Counted from the stretch's first letter, positions 25,776 through 34,889 are shown. The stretch: 64,000 nucleotides of DNA from Neobacillus bataviensis LMG 21833 (GCF_000307875.1 NZ_AJLS01000043.1:1-64000); one strand, 5' to 3'. The notes: generated by a model from the letters alone, not told the origin. A program made the numbers and translations.

Positions 25776-27443
25776 ATGTCAACAACTTGGTGGAAAAAAG
25801 CAGTCGTTTATCAAATCTATCCAAAAAGCTTCAATGATACAACCGGAAACGGAACTGGCGACCTTCAAGGTATAATTGAAAAACTAGACTATTTAAAAAA
25901 GCTGGGAATCGATGTCCTCTGGCTCACCCCAATCTATCAATCTCCACAACGAGATAACGGCTATGATATAAGCGATTATTATACAATTTATGAAGACTAT
26001 GGAACGATGGAAGACTTTGACCGTCTCTTAGCCGAAGCGCATAAACGTGGTATAAAAATTATTATGGATATCGTGATTAACCATACCTCTACAGAACATG
26101 AATGGTTCAAACAAGCGATTTCCTCCAAGGATAACCCCTACCGTGACTTCTATATATGGAAGGATGGCGTAAACGGCGAACCGCCGACTAACTGGGAATC
26201 AAAATTCGGCGGATCTGCATGGGAGTACGATAAAACAACTGAACAATATTATCTGCATTTGTTCGATGTGACGCAAGCTGATTTAAATTGGGAAAATGAA
26301 CAGGTACGCGAAGCTTTATATGAAATGATGCATTTTTGGCTAAAAAAAGGTGTCGATGGTTTCCGGTTGGATGTCATTAATTTAATTTCAAAAGACCAAC
26401 AGTTCCCTCAGGATGACAGCGATGGTCGCAAATTTTATACAGACGGGCCGCGAATTCATGAATTTTTACATGAAATGAACGAAAAGGTCTTCTCGCAATA
26501 TGACATCATGACGGTTGGCGAAATGTCTTCTACTTCTATTGATAATTGCATTCGTTATACCAACCCTGAACAGGAAGAATTAAATATGACGTTCAGTTTT
26601 CACCACTTGAAGGTCGATTATCCAAATGGCGATAAATGGACGAAGGCCGATTTTGATTTTCAGGCATTGAAAGATATTTTATCAAAATGGCAAGTAGAAA
26701 TGAATCAAGGTGGCGGCTGGAATGCCCTCTTCTGGTGTAACCATGACCAGCCCCGTGCTGTATCCCGTTTTGGCGATGATGGAAAGTACCATAAGGAATC
26801 GGCTAAAATGCTTGCTACAGCCCTCCACATGATGCAGGGTACCCCTTATATTTATCAAGGGGAAGAATTCGGTATGACAAATCCGAAATTCAATTCAATT
26901 GATGAATATCGCGATGTTGAGTCATTAAATATTTTTAAAATCAAACAACAGGAAGGTCTTGACGAACAAGCTATTATTGAAATTCTTAATCAAAAATCTC
27001 GGGACAATTCAAGAACGCCTGTCCAGTGGAATGCTGGTGAAAACGCGGGCTTCACGTCTGGAACCCCTTGGATTCAAACGGCAGCAAATTATAAAGAAGT
27101 GAATGCGGAAAAATCCATAGAGGATCCAGATTCTATTTTCTATCACTATCAAAAGTTAAATCAATTAAGAAAAAGTGTTGCTGTCATGACTGATGGTGAT
27201 TTCGAGCTTATTCTAGATAATGATGAAAATATTTTTGCCTTTATAAGAACAACCGAATCGGAAAAATTACTAATCATCAATAATTTTTATGGCAAGGAGA
27301 AGTCATTTATCCTCCCTGCTCATTTAAACCTTGATGGCTATACTAGCGAAATGTTACTCTCTAACTATAAGGATTCTGCCCCCCTAGGTAGTGAAATTAT
27401 TCTGCGGCCGTATGAGTCCATAGTGTACCACTTGAAAAAATGA
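25776..27443 (+). CDS. treA: Trehalose-6-phosphate hydrolase (GH13)
   Basis: The 555-residue alpha-amylase-family enzyme splits trehalose-6-phosphate to glucose and glucose-6-phosphate. The GH13 conserved regions are present: IVINHTS, the nucleophile Asp in GFRLDVINL (about residue 200), the acid Glu in TVGEMSS and the Asp in WCNHDQPR. The opening WWKKAVVYQIYPKSF is typical of TreA. I prefer the ATG at 25776, six bases after AGGTG; the GTG at 25767 is inside that ribosome site. Its stop is 14 bases before the treR start. Confidence 0.93.
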   Translation: MSTTWWKKAVVYQIYPKSFNDTTGNGTGDLQGIIEKLDYLKKLGIDVLWLTPIYQSPQRDNGYDISDYYTIYEDYGTMEDFDRLLAEAHKRGIKIIMDIVINHTSTEHEWFKQAISSKDNPYRDFYIWKDGVNGEPPTNWESKFGGSAWEYDKTTEQYYLHLFDVTQADLNWENEQVREALYEMMHFWLKKGVDGFRLDVINLISKDQQFPQDDSDGRKFYTDGPRIHEFLHEMNEKVFSQYDIMTVGEMSSTSIDNCIRYTNPEQEELNMTFSFHHLKVDYPNGDKWTKADFDFQALKDILSKWQVEMNQGGGWNALFWCNHDQPRAVSRFGDDGKYHKESAKMLATALHMMQGTPYIYQGEEFGMTNPKFNSIDEYRDVESLNIFKIKQQEGLDEQAIIEILNQKSRDNSRTPVQWNAGENAGFTSGTPWIQTAANYKEVNAEKSIEDPDSIFYHYQKLNQLRKSVAVMTDGDFELILDNDENIFAFIRTTESEKLLIINNFYGKEKSFILPAHLNLDGYTSEMLLSNYKDSAPLGSEIILRPYESIVYHLKK

Positions 27444-27457
27444 ACGGAGATGTCTGT

Positions 27458-28171
27458 ATGACAAACAAGTACCTAACAATATATAACAGTATTGTCGAGC
27501 AAATTAAAAGCGGAGAAATCCCGCCCCAAACGCTACTCCCCTCTGAAAATGAGTTAAAGGATCAATATGACACATCGCGGGAAACCATTCGAAAAGCGTT
27601 AAATTTGCTCTCACAAAATGGCTATATTCAAAAAGTTAGAGGAAAAGGTTCGATTGTCATCGACATTAGTAAATTTGATTTTCCTGTTTCCGGATTAGTC
27701 AGTTTTAAAGAACTGGCGAGTAAAATGGGCATGAAGCCAAAAACGGTCGTCAACGAATTATCGTTAATCAAGCCTGATGGATTTATCCGGCAGCAGCTTC
27801 AGCTTGGGAGTAAGGATCTCGTCTGGAAGGTTGTCCGAACGCGGGAAATGGGCGGCGAAAAGATTATATTAGATAAAGATTTTGTGTGTCACAAATTCGT
27901 CCCTTCCCTAACAGAAGAAATTTGCGCAGATTCGATTTATCAATATCTTGAAAATGATTTAAACCTAACGATTAGTTTTGCTAAAAAAGAAATTGTCGTG
28001 GAAGAGCCTACAACCGAAGACCGCATCCTAATGGATCTCGAAGGCTTCCATAATGTGGTCGTCATTAAAAACTATGTATATTTAGATGACGCCACCCTTT
28101 TCCAATACACAGAATCACGGCACCGTCCGGATAAGTTTCGATTTGTCGACTTTGCACGGAGAGCACATTAA
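27458..28171 (+). CDS. treR: Trehalose operon repressor TreR (GntR/HutC family)
   Basis: This 237-residue regulator has an N-terminal winged helix-turn-helix (residues 1-70, with LPSENELKDQYDTSRETIRKALNLL) and a UTRA effector domain (about 90-235) that binds trehalose-6-phosphate. It should bind the two palindromes at 24128-24141 and 24165-24178. The ATG at 27458 follows CGGAGA at seven bases; an earlier ATG at 27440 overlaps the treA stop. Its place as third gene of the operon matches B. subtilis treP-treA-treR. Confidence 0.93.
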   Translation: MTNKYLTIYNSIVEQIKSGEIPPQTLLPSENELKDQYDTSRETIRKALNLLSQNGYIQKVRGKGSIVIDISKFDFPVSGLVSFKELASKMGMKPKTVVNELSLIKPDGFIRQQLQLGSKDLVWKVVRTREMGGEKIILDKDFVCHKFVPSLTEEICADSIYQYLENDLNLTISFAKKEIVVEEPTTEDRILMDLEGFHNVVVIKNYVYLDDATLFQYTESRHRPDKFRFVDFARRAH

Positions 28172-28188
28172 AAACTGAGGTGAAGTGT

Positions 28189-28866
28189 ATGTGTGGGCGA
28201 TTCACACTAACAGCAACAATCGAAGAAATTATTGATCGATTCGATATTCAAGCCTTTATGGAAGAAGAACTGTATGCTCCAAGCTTTAATATTGCCCCCT
28301 CACAGGCTGTTTTAGCAGTTATTAATGACGGTACGCGGAACCGGATGGGATTTTTGAAATGGGGTCTAATACCCCCGTGGGCAAAGGATATGTCAATGGG
28401 AAACAAAATGATAAATGCCAGGGCCGAAACCATTTCAGAAAAGCCGAGCTTTCGACATGCCTTTAAAAAGAAACGGTGCCTAGTGATTGCAGATAGCTTC
28501 TATGAATGGAAACGCCATGAGGATCAAAGGAAAACCCCGATGCGGATAAAACTCAAATCGGACGAATTATTTGCCATGGCTGGTATCTGGGAGGGCTGGA
28601 AATCCCCTGATGGAAAAACTCTTTATACCTGTTCTGTTATCACAACTGGTCCAAATGAATTAATGAAAACGATCCACGACCGCATGCCCGTAATATTGAA
28701 ACCGGAAGATGAAAGCACTTGGCTTGATCCAGGCCTATCAGAAAACCATAAATTAGAATCTTTGCTTATCCCCTATGACGATAATTTAATGGAGACATAC
28801 GAAGTGTCTCCACTTGTTAACTCACCAAAAAATAATACGATTGAGCTTATACAAAAAATTTGTTAG
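28189..28866 (+). CDS. SRAP/YedK-HMCES family abasic-site protein
   Basis: The 225-residue protein belongs to the SOS-response-associated peptidase family that covalently traps abasic sites in single-stranded DNA. Starting at the ATG at 28189 puts the catalytic Cys directly after the initiator Met (MCGRFTL), which the family requires; the GTG at 28180 would hide it. The other conserved groups INARAET, FYEWK and HDRMPVIL are in place. The gene begins 17 bases after treR with GAGGTGA as ribosome site, so it may be read through from the trehalose operon, an unexpected pairing. A strong terminator follows. Confidence 0.9.
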   Translation: MCGRFTLTATIEEIIDRFDIQAFMEEELYAPSFNIAPSQAVLAVINDGTRNRMGFLKWGLIPPWAKDMSMGNKMINARAETISEKPSFRHAFKKKRCLVIADSFYEWKRHEDQRKTPMRIKLKSDELFAMAGIWEGWKSPDGKTLYTCSVITTGPNELMKTIHDRMPVILKPEDESTWLDPGLSENHKLESLLIPYDDNLMETYEVSPLVNSPKNNTIELIQKIC

Positions 28867-28967
28867 CGCCCTTTTATTAAAAATTTTTGCAAAATGGACA
28901 TGTTCACTACATGCCCGTACAAGCTAAAACATATGCTGTACTAACCCATAAAAGTTTTCCTTCTTTC

Positions 28968-28997
28968 GAAAGTGGCTTCCACCACTTTCTTTTTTTT
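28968..28997 (+). terminator. Strong intrinsic terminator of the tre operon region
   Basis: GAAAGTGG and CCACTTTC enclose a six-base loop and are followed by eight T residues. It lies about 100 bases after the SRAP gene. Confidence 0.9.
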
Positions 28998-29112
28998 GTA
29001 GAAAAGCACACAATGCTCCACTACAACAATATGGTCTTATTATCATTTTTAAAGAATATAGTATAAAAATACACAGTGGTTATACGAAACGGGACGAAGA
29101 AAGGAGAAAAAG

Positions 29113-29343
29113 ATGTTTTTTATTCCCACAGTCGTCAATATTGGCAATCTAAAAATTAACAGCTGTGAACATAAAAGTACTGTTTCCATTGGATCAAATT
29201 TACAAAGTAGAAAAAATGTCCACGCCAAAAAGAATCAAGGTTTTGGACAACAAATTGCTGATTTTTCTGCATTGGTTTCTCCAATTGGGATTACATTCGA
29301 TGATGATCAAATCGATTCACTATCAATAAAAAATACCCTTTAA
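29113..29343 (+). CDS. GerPF-like spore protein, copy 1
   Basis: This 76-residue protein opens with MFFIPTVVNIGNLKIN and contains the KKNQGFGQQ(I/N)AD core shared with the next two genes. Small proteins of this type belong to, or resemble, the GerPA/GerPF group of the spore inner coat that helps germinants pass the coat. It is the most divergent of the three copies; the acidic DDDQID near the C-terminus replaces the D-x-D-x-x-D of the others. GAAAGGAGAAAAAG precedes the ATG. The family assignment is from pattern similarity and is moderate. Confidence 0.7.
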   Translation: MFFIPTVVNIGNLKINSCEHKSTVSIGSNLQSRKNVHAKKNQGFGQQIADFSALVSPIGITFDDDQIDSLSIKNTL

Positions 29344-29396
29344 AAATACACCTATTTTTCCAAAAAAAAATTAAAAAGTGCATAGGAGTGATTTTG

Positions 29397-29630
29397 TTGA
29401 ATATCGCACCGATGGCCATCAATTTCTTGGGATTTAAAGTTAATTCGGTGGATAACTCTGCCTTTATTAATTTAGGTCCTAATCAATTTATTGATCAGTT
29501 TGTATCCTATAAGAGGAACCAGGGAGTTGGGGAACAAAATGGTGATTTATCACCCGTTAATATCCCCATTTCATGGGTAGTTGACCCTGACATAACTGAC
29601 AGCAATACTGCGAAAAACAGTATTGTTTAA
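29397..29630 (+). CDS. GerPF-like spore protein, copy 2
   Basis: The 77-residue protein aligns over its whole length with copies 1 and 3 (NxxPMAINFLGFKVN, LGPNQFIDQFVSYKRNQGVGEQNGD, DPDITDS). I set the start at the TTG at 29397 because it lies eight bases after AGGAG and makes the N-terminus line up with copies 1 and 3; the GTG at 29388 overlaps the ribosome site. The last part, DPDITDSNTAKNS, recalls the DPDVADQ end of GerPF proteins. It is probably a coat or germination-access protein made in the mother cell. Confidence 0.75.
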   Translation: MNIAPMAINFLGFKVNSVDNSAFINLGPNQFIDQFVSYKRNQGVGEQNGDLSPVNIPISWVVDPDITDSNTAKNSIV

Positions 29631-29662
29631 AGAATAGGGATTCATTATAAGGGGGAATCCAA

Positions 29663-29896
29663 TTGATTTTTTCACCGATGATTGTCAATCTTGGCGGGCT
29701 AAAAGTGAATGCCTTTGACCACGGTTCCATATTGAATATGGGGCCGAACCAGTTAATGGATCATTTTGTTTCTTATAAGCGAAATCAAGGATATGGGGAA
29801 CAAAACGGTGATTTTGTTCCCATTATGATCCCTATTTCAGCCATTTATGATTCTGACGTCAGTGACAGCTGGATCACGAAAAATAGCATACTTTGA
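29663..29896 (+). CDS. GerPF-like spore protein, copy 3
   Basis: This 77-residue protein is the closest relative of copy 2, sharing MGPNQLMDHFVSYKRNQGYGEQNGDF and DSDVSDSWITKNS. It too uses a TTG start (29663), seven bases after GGGGG. The three genes are spaced by 53 and 32 bases and end in one strong terminator, so they form an operon. Two of three genes with TTG starts suggests deliberately low translation. No separate GerPA-E genes are visible, so this is not the gerP operon itself. Confidence 0.75.
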   Translation: MIFSPMIVNLGGLKVNAFDHGSILNMGPNQLMDHFVSYKRNQGYGEQNGDFVPIMIPISAIYDSDVSDSWITKNSIL

Positions 29897-29900
29897 TTCC

Positions 29901-29941
29901 CAGGGGACTTCATTCATTAGAGTCCCCTGCTTTGTTTTTTT
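29901..29941 (+). terminator. Intrinsic terminator after the GerPF-like genes
   Basis: CAGGGGACT and its complement form a 9-bp stem with an 11-base loop, followed by C and TTTGTTTTTTT. Confidence 0.88.
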
Positions 29942-29993
29942 AAAAATTCACTCTATAATGACAAAAAGAACCTTGAAAGGAGAATATACATAT

Positions 29994-30611
29994 ATGGATC
30001 CGCTTGTGAAGGAATTTAGTGTAGTACCTACAACATGTATTTCAGATGCAATGGATGGATTAAATAACCTGTCGCCATCTATTAAACCATTAAAAGAAGA
30101 ATACACTCTTGCGGGGAGAGCATTTACGGTCAAAATACCAGTAGGCGACAATCTCGCCGTCTTAAAAGCCATTCGTGTGGCGAATCCAGGTGATATTTTA
30201 GTAGTCGATGCAAAAGGTGATCAATACCGGGCCATCGCCGGCGATTTTGTCGTCGGAATGGCGCAAACACTCGGAATCGGCGGTTTAGTTGTCGATGGGG
30301 TCATTCGAGATATTGTCGGTATCAAGGCATTGAACTTCCCGGTCTTCTGCAAAGGAACGGCGGTTGCAGCAAGTGGCAAAGCCGGAGTTGGAGAAATCAA
30401 TATCCCGATTTCTTGCGGTGGAATGGCAGTTCAACCAGGTGATATCATTGTCGGTGACGCTGACGGCGTTGTGGTCATTCCACAAGCAATGGAACAGGTA
30501 GTATTGGCTAAATCTTTGGAAAAATTGACAAAGGATAAAATTAGAGAAGATCGAATCTCAGGGAATCGTAAAGAAATCATCGAACATTTGGATGAACTTT
30601 TATCAAAATAA
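29994..30611 (+). CDS. RraA-family protein (aldolase/decarboxylase-like)
   Basis: The 205-residue protein belongs to the RraA family, which includes oxaloacetate decarboxylase / 4-hydroxy-4-methyl-2-oxoglutarate aldolases and the E. coli RNase E regulator. The metal- and substrate-binding segment GGLVVDGVIRD is intact, with Asp and Arg available for divalent metal-dependent catalysis, and GDIIVGDADGVVVIP fits the family C-terminus. The start at 29994 follows AAAGGAG; the much longer upstream frame begins inside the previous gene. Because RNase E is absent from most Bacillus, an enzymatic role is more likely than RNase control. Confidence 0.85.
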   Translation: MDPLVKEFSVVPTTCISDAMDGLNNLSPSIKPLKEEYTLAGRAFTVKIPVGDNLAVLKAIRVANPGDILVVDAKGDQYRAIAGDFVVGMAQTLGIGGLVVDGVIRDIVGIKALNFPVFCKGTAVAASGKAGVGEINIPISCGGMAVQPGDIIVGDADGVVVIPQAMEQVVLAKSLEKLTKDKIREDRISGNRKEIIEHLDELLSK

Positions 30612-30617
30612 TGAAAC

Positions 30618-30652
30618 TAAACCCCATTTCTAAACGGAAACGGGGTTTTCCT
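30618..30652 (+). terminator. Terminator after the RraA-like gene
   Basis: AAACCCC pairs with GGGGTTT and an inner TTTC with GAAA; the right arm runs into TTTTCC. It ends just before the potassium channel gene. Confidence 0.65.
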
Positions 30653-30738
30653 TTGTTTTGAAACAATTCATTCATTTTTTGGTACCATTTGGGAACTATA
30701 AGGTTATTCAAAACACTGAAAGGCAGGAACAATCATCC

Positions 30739-31782
30739 GTGGGAATGCTTTTGAAAAAATGGCTCTATTTCCTAGTGAAACTCCGGAATCAAATCTTTTT
30801 TCCTTTTTTCATTTTATACATCATTCTAGCTGCTTTTACGATTTATTGGATTGAGCCTGGAACGTTTGAGTCCTTTATAACTTCTTTATACTGGGTACTT
30901 ACCGCCCTCGCAACCGTGGGTTTTGGAGACTATGCTCCTGTGACCGATACCGGAAAAGTATTTACCATCATACTTTACATCACAGGTATTGCTCTTGTAA
31001 GTGTCTTTATCGGAAAAATCATTGATTCTGTCTATTTTATGGATAAATTGAAAATCGGAGGAAAAATGAAATACACAGGAAAAAATCATATCATTTTAAT
31101 AGGCTGGAATGCCAAATCAAGATTAGCGATTGATGAAATTTTAAAATCTGATAAAAAAGTAGATGTTGTCCTCATTGATGTAATGGAAAAAGCTCCGTTA
31201 ATCAACGAGCGGCTCCAATTTGTTCATGGAGATGCAACAAATGAAGATATCCTCTTAAATGCCAATTTGCCTAAAGCAAAAGGCGTGATTATTTTTGCCG
31301 ATCAAATAACACAGGACAATTATGCCACAAAGGATCCACTCCTTGTCGACGGTAAAACCTTATTAATCGCTACCGCCATCACGACTTTAGAAGAAAAATA
31401 TAATAAAGATATTCATGTTACAGCAGAGGTGATTAATCAATGCCATATTCCTTTATTCAAACACGTAAAGGTGGATGAATTTATTCCAACTCAGAAAATG
31501 ATCTCCCATGCAGCTGTCAGGTCTCTGTTCTCACCAGGTGTCACCCATATGTATTCCGAGCTAATGAGCACACAGTATGGGGAAACCATGTTTGAAATTC
31601 CAAAACAACCGGAATGGCAAACCTACCGCGATGCCTTTGTGGATCTGTTGAACAAAGGAGCAACACTTGTTGCTGATCGCGCCGACCTTCACATCAACCA
31701 AAAACTAGACGACAACATCCCTGATAATGCACAGCTATTCGTTATTTGTGACCAAGACACCCTTTCCCAGTTAAAATCGTAA
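30739..31782 (+). CDS. Two-helix potassium channel with RCK/TrkA-N domain (YugO-like)
   Basis: This 347-residue protein has two membrane helices around a pore loop with the selectivity filter TVGFGD (about residues 58-63), then an RCK domain (about 110-230, starting HIILIGWNAKSRLA) and a C-terminal regulatory part. It should pass K+ under control of cytosolic ligands; B. subtilis YugO, the biofilm signalling channel, is of this type. The frame is open from a TTG at 30658, but the GTG at 30739 has AGGA about ten bases upstream, so I prefer it with moderate certainty. It is a single-gene unit. Confidence 0.85.
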   Translation: MGMLLKKWLYFLVKLRNQIFFPFFILYIILAAFTIYWIEPGTFESFITSLYWVLTALATVGFGDYAPVTDTGKVFTIILYITGIALVSVFIGKIIDSVYFMDKLKIGGKMKYTGKNHIILIGWNAKSRLAIDEILKSDKKVDVVLIDVMEKAPLINERLQFVHGDATNEDILLNANLPKAKGVIIFADQITQDNYATKDPLLVDGKTLLIATAITTLEEKYNKDIHVTAEVINQCHIPLFKHVKVDEFIPTQKMISHAAVRSLFSPGVTHMYSELMSTQYGETMFEIPKQPEWQTYRDAFVDLLNKGATLVADRADLHINQKLDDNIPDNAQLFVICDQDTLSQLKS

Positions 31783-31849
31783 TAAAAGGATGCTATAGAA
31801 AGTTAACGGGTTCCGTTTTGGGGTGCTTTTAACATAAATGACATAAGAT

Positions 31850-31880
31850 ATGACCTATAAATTGGCGTAGGTCATTTTCT
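31850..31880 (+). terminator. Hairpin after the channel gene
   Basis: ATGACCTA and TAGGTCAT enclose a ten-base loop, followed by TTTCTTG. The rest of the 397-bp gap 31783-32179 shows only AT-rich sequence with no gene or clear promoter. Confidence 0.55.
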
Positions 31881-32179
31881 TGTAATATCAAGTTTTTTTA
31901 TAAATTTACTATTTAAGTAGCAGACCAATTGACACAATAACTGTTTTGGACAACAGTTATTATCCACACTAAAAAGTTCGCCAAAGTTAGTGTCGATTTC
32001 ACTGCCAATTTAAAAGTCAAAAATCCCAAACCTTTTAATTTGGTAGTCTGAATTATGGTAAAATAAGGATAGTTAATGGAACTGATCGTTCCGTTAAAGG
32101 GCAGGATTCTGGAATAAGGTAGTAATTATATACTGTGGAAATTTATTATATAAAAGGGGAATAGATAAGGGGGCTTTTT

Positions 32180-33202
32180 ATGTCGAAATTTTCAGTGAGC
32201 GTGCACCAAATAAGAGATAACTCTTTTAATATTGGGGTTAAGATGGGACAATTTATCAAAAATAAACCAATTTTAAAAATGTTAGAATCAATAACAAAAC
32301 CAGAAATAGATTATAAGGATATGGAATCTATTTATTCAGATTTTGCTCCTCATTTACTTTGTGAGCTAGATGGTTTAGCCCAAGGATTAGAGATTTCACC
32401 TAACAAGGCAGCATCTTTGTTTAGTGGGTATGATGTACCAAAGACAGAAGCTATGGGGTGTTCGGCAGTAATTACAAAAGATTACTACGTTAGAAATTAC
32501 GATTTTTCCCCTGTTTTATATGATAAGGTTTTTAGTTTAATTCAACCTGAAACATCTTTTGCGTCAGCAGGATATAATCTTCAAATATTGGGAAGGCACG
32601 ATGGTGTCAATGAAGAAGGGTTAGTATTAGGATTGCACTTTGTAAGTAATAGTGATTATGCAATAGGTATATCTCCGTGGACTGCGATACGGATGGTTTT
32701 GGATAAGTGTTCATCTATTGATGATGCAATTTATATGCTAAAAAAAATACCACATTCCGCTTGTTATAATTTCTCGCTTGGGGATAAAACAGGAAATATT
32801 GCTGAAGTAGAAGCTAGCCCCGAAAAAGTCATTGTAAGGAATGGCCAATCGTTTATGTCTTGTGTAAATCACTTTCAGGACGATATGATCAAAAACAAAA
32901 ACAGAATATCTATCGAAGGTTCAATCCTCCGTAATGACTATCTATTAAGTCTCAAAGATAAAAATTATACTCATAGACAAATGTTTGATAATTTTAAAAG
33001 CATACATTCTCCAGTTTTTTTTACGGACTATAACAATTTGTTTGGAACTCTTCATACATTTTCGTACTCCTACAATGATTCGAGGATTCTAACTACTATT
33101 GCTCAGAGTAGTCAAGTCTTAGATATAAATTTCCAAAATTGGGTAGATGGGGAAAATATAAACGACTATATTTTACAAGGTGTAATAGAAGAAAGTTTAT
33201 AA
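32180..33202 (+). CDS. C45-family acyltransferase/amidohydrolase-like protein
   Basis: The 340-residue protein belongs to the Ntn-hydrolase C45 group, related to isopenicillin N acyltransferase and bile-salt-hydrolase-like enzymes. These mature by cutting before a cysteine, and Cys94 in EAMGCSAVI is the expected nucleophile, followed by the family strand YVRNYDF. The centre carries GRHDGVNEEGLVLGLHF, and CVNHF is seen near residue 235. AAGGGGG precedes the ATG. It would hydrolyse or transfer an amide-linked acyl group; the substrate is unknown. It stands alone with a hairpin terminator and has rather AT-rich codon choice compared with its left neighbours. Confidence 0.82.
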   Translation: MSKFSVSVHQIRDNSFNIGVKMGQFIKNKPILKMLESITKPEIDYKDMESIYSDFAPHLLCELDGLAQGLEISPNKAASLFSGYDVPKTEAMGCSAVITKDYYVRNYDFSPVLYDKVFSLIQPETSFASAGYNLQILGRHDGVNEEGLVLGLHFVSNSDYAIGISPWTAIRMVLDKCSSIDDAIYMLKKIPHSACYNFSLGDKTGNIAEVEASPEKVIVRNGQSFMSCVNHFQDDMIKNKNRISIEGSILRNDYLLSLKDKNYTHRQMFDNFKSIHSPVFFTDYNNLFGTLHTFSYSYNDSRILTTIAQSSQVLDINFQNWVDGENINDYILQGVIEESL

Positions 33203-33285
33203 TTTTGATGCAATGTACAATCGAAGGCAAGCTGGAAAGGTTAACCTTAGACAAGAATATTATAGAAAATATTTTTAACGTAACA

Positions 33286-33320
33286 AAGCAACGCTTCTAA
33301 GCGTTGCTTGTTAAATTTTC
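33286..33320 (+). terminator. Intrinsic terminator after the C45 gene
   Basis: AAGCAACGCTT and AAGCGTTGCTT form a perfect stem with a minimal loop, followed by GTTAAATTTTC. Confidence 0.75.
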
Positions 33321-33344
33321 TCACCCTATAGTTGAACAAACACA

Positions 33345-34160
33345 TTAAATCCACTTAGCAAACCAAGCTACATAATATGCCGCAGGAATCAGTAGAAGTT
33401 GAGCCACGATTGTACCCAAAAATTTTGAACTAATCATTGTCAAAGAGTAGCTTTTTAAGTAAATATAATCAGTTTGTTTTTTCATAACTCTATCCGCTAA
33501 TACGGAAGCTTTAGGGTCAATAAACAAGGTCAATAAAATAGTCGCTATACCATTTATAATTCCTGATGACATTAAGGCAGCCTGAGCGAAATCTTTAGGA
33601 ACTATCATAGATGCATAAATGGAAGATAGTACCCCGATGGTAAATACAGCAGAAATGATAACATTAATCACAAAGAGTCGCTTAGGAATGGTTTTTAACG
33701 TAATCCCCTTTAGATAAGAAAATCTAGGAAGCCTAAAACACATTACTATTTTTCTGATGCCATTTCGATTGAATTGATTAACAAACAGTGCAATTATTGA
33801 TCCACGTTGATTAGAAAGTTGAATAATGGCTCTTGAAAAGATATTTATGAACGTCGGAAAAAGCAGTATCCCCAACAACACTCCTATTGAGGTTACTCCG
33901 ATTAAAATCCTATATTGTTCCTCGATGTAATGAAGTTTGTTTAAATCAGGGGCTTCTGCGATAAGTTTTGCTGTAAGCGGTTGTTGTATCATTGTAGAAA
34001 ACCTTGAAACAATTACCAGTGTACTAAACAATGATAAGGCAGTGGCAATTAATTTTACCCTTGCTCCTGAGATCCTAGTTGAATAAGCTAATGTTTCAAT
34101 CATTGTGACGATCAATAAAAATAGAGATATTATTATTACCTTACCTGTAATTAGCCCCAT
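33345..34160 (-). CDS. amj: Alternate lipid II flippase Amj (YdaH, DUF2837)
   Basis: The 271-residue protein has about six to seven membrane helices and matches the Amj family, which can replace MurJ in moving lipid II outward for wall synthesis. Recognisable stretches are VTMIETLAYSTRISGARVKLIA near the N-terminus, VSRFSTMIQQP, and FIDPKASVLADRVM near residue 210. The ATG at 34160 follows AAGGGG at a normal distance; the frame extends to 34205 without a ribosome site. In B. subtilis amj is induced by sigma-M under wall stress; I saw no clear sigma-M promoter here. Confidence 0.85.
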   Translation of the reverse strand: MGLITGKVIIISLFLLIVTMIETLAYSTRISGARVKLIATALSLFSTLVIVSRFSTMIQQPLTAKLIAEAPDLNKLHYIEEQYRILIGVTSIGVLLGILLFPTFINIFSRAIIQLSNQRGSIIALFVNQFNRNGIRKIVMCFRLPRFSYLKGITLKTIPKRLFVINVIISAVFTIGVLSSIYASMIVPKDFAQAALMSSGIINGIATILLTLFIDPKASVLADRVMKKQTDYIYLKSYSLTMISSKFLGTIVAQLLLIPAAYYVAWFAKWI

Positions 34161-34320
34161 AAAATTCCCCTTAATAAAGTTTATAATAGCTGTATTATAA
34201 ACCATAATAATTTGATTTAGAATTATTTAGAAGAAGCCATTCTTAATTATTTTTATCAGTTCTTATTCAACTAAAGCCCGTTTAAGTAGAACGATTCACA
34301 ATCTCATCTACCCTTTCCAA

Positions 34321-34518
34321 TCACTTACCGAATATAGAAATTAATAAACTAATTGCAAAGAAGAGATATGCTATCTGAATGGTTGTATACATTGTAAATT
34401 CAAAGGCTGAAAGTTTCCTTTGTTTTTTGGTTTTTACCAAATGCCGGAGATAGAAGGAAGAACTAAAAATAAGTATCACTATGGAAATTGTACGTAGGGC
34501 TTCTGCATAAATTATCAA
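34321..34518 (-). CDS. Small membrane protein, two helices
   Basis: I do not recognise this 65-residue protein. It has two hydrophobic segments (about residues 8-24 and 43-62) around a basic loop LVKTKKQRK. The start would be a TTG at 34518 with AAGGGG about 11 bases upstream, which is weak. It lies in a stretch of small membrane-protein frames on the same strand. It may be real, but evidence is limited to the hydrophobic pattern and ribosome site. Confidence 0.45.
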   Translation of the reverse strand: MIIYAEALRTISIVILIFSSSFYLRHLVKTKKQRKLSAFEFTMYTTIQIAYLFFAISLLISIFGK

Positions 34519-34621
34519 GGCTTATCAACCCCTTATTTTATTATTTTTTCATTAAACTGTCCCGTTACTTCAATAGTTCAACAGAAAGAAGCGCTAATCC
34601 TTCTTGGATTAATGCTACCTG

Positions 34622-34852
34622 TTACTTCAATAAGAAACTTTTGAATGATACAAATAAAATAAATATAAATACAACTATACTTAGCCAGCCATAATCTTTT
34701 TGTCCCTTTTGAAACTCTCTTAATCCCATTACCAACATCGTTAAACCTAAAAACAACATCATATATGGTTGAAACTCAAAATCCTCATTAACCAATGTAT
34801 TAAAAATTTCAGGAAACGCAAGGATTAGCAATAATCCTATAATTGCAGTCAC
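34622..34852 (-). CDS. yczI: YczI-like small membrane protein (DUF3953)
   Basis: The 76 residues from the GTG at 34852 match YczI-type proteins: FQPYMMLFLGLTMLVMGLREFQKG followed by YGWLSIVVFIFILFVSF. Three membrane segments are visible. The frame remains open upstream as far as a TAG, adding KVKVIGWICFFV, which looks like the true start of the first helix, but it contains no standard start codon except GTG 34852. The gene may therefore start at an ATT at 34894-34896 that overlaps the preceding stop, or the start may be damaged. Function unknown. Confidence 0.65.
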   Translation of the reverse strand: MTAIIGLLLILAFPEIFNTLVNEDFEFQPYMMLFLGLTMLVMGLREFQKGQKDYGWLSIVVFIFILFVSFKSFLLK

Positions 34853-34889
34853 AAAAAAACAAATCCAGCCAATTACTTTTACTTTTTTA

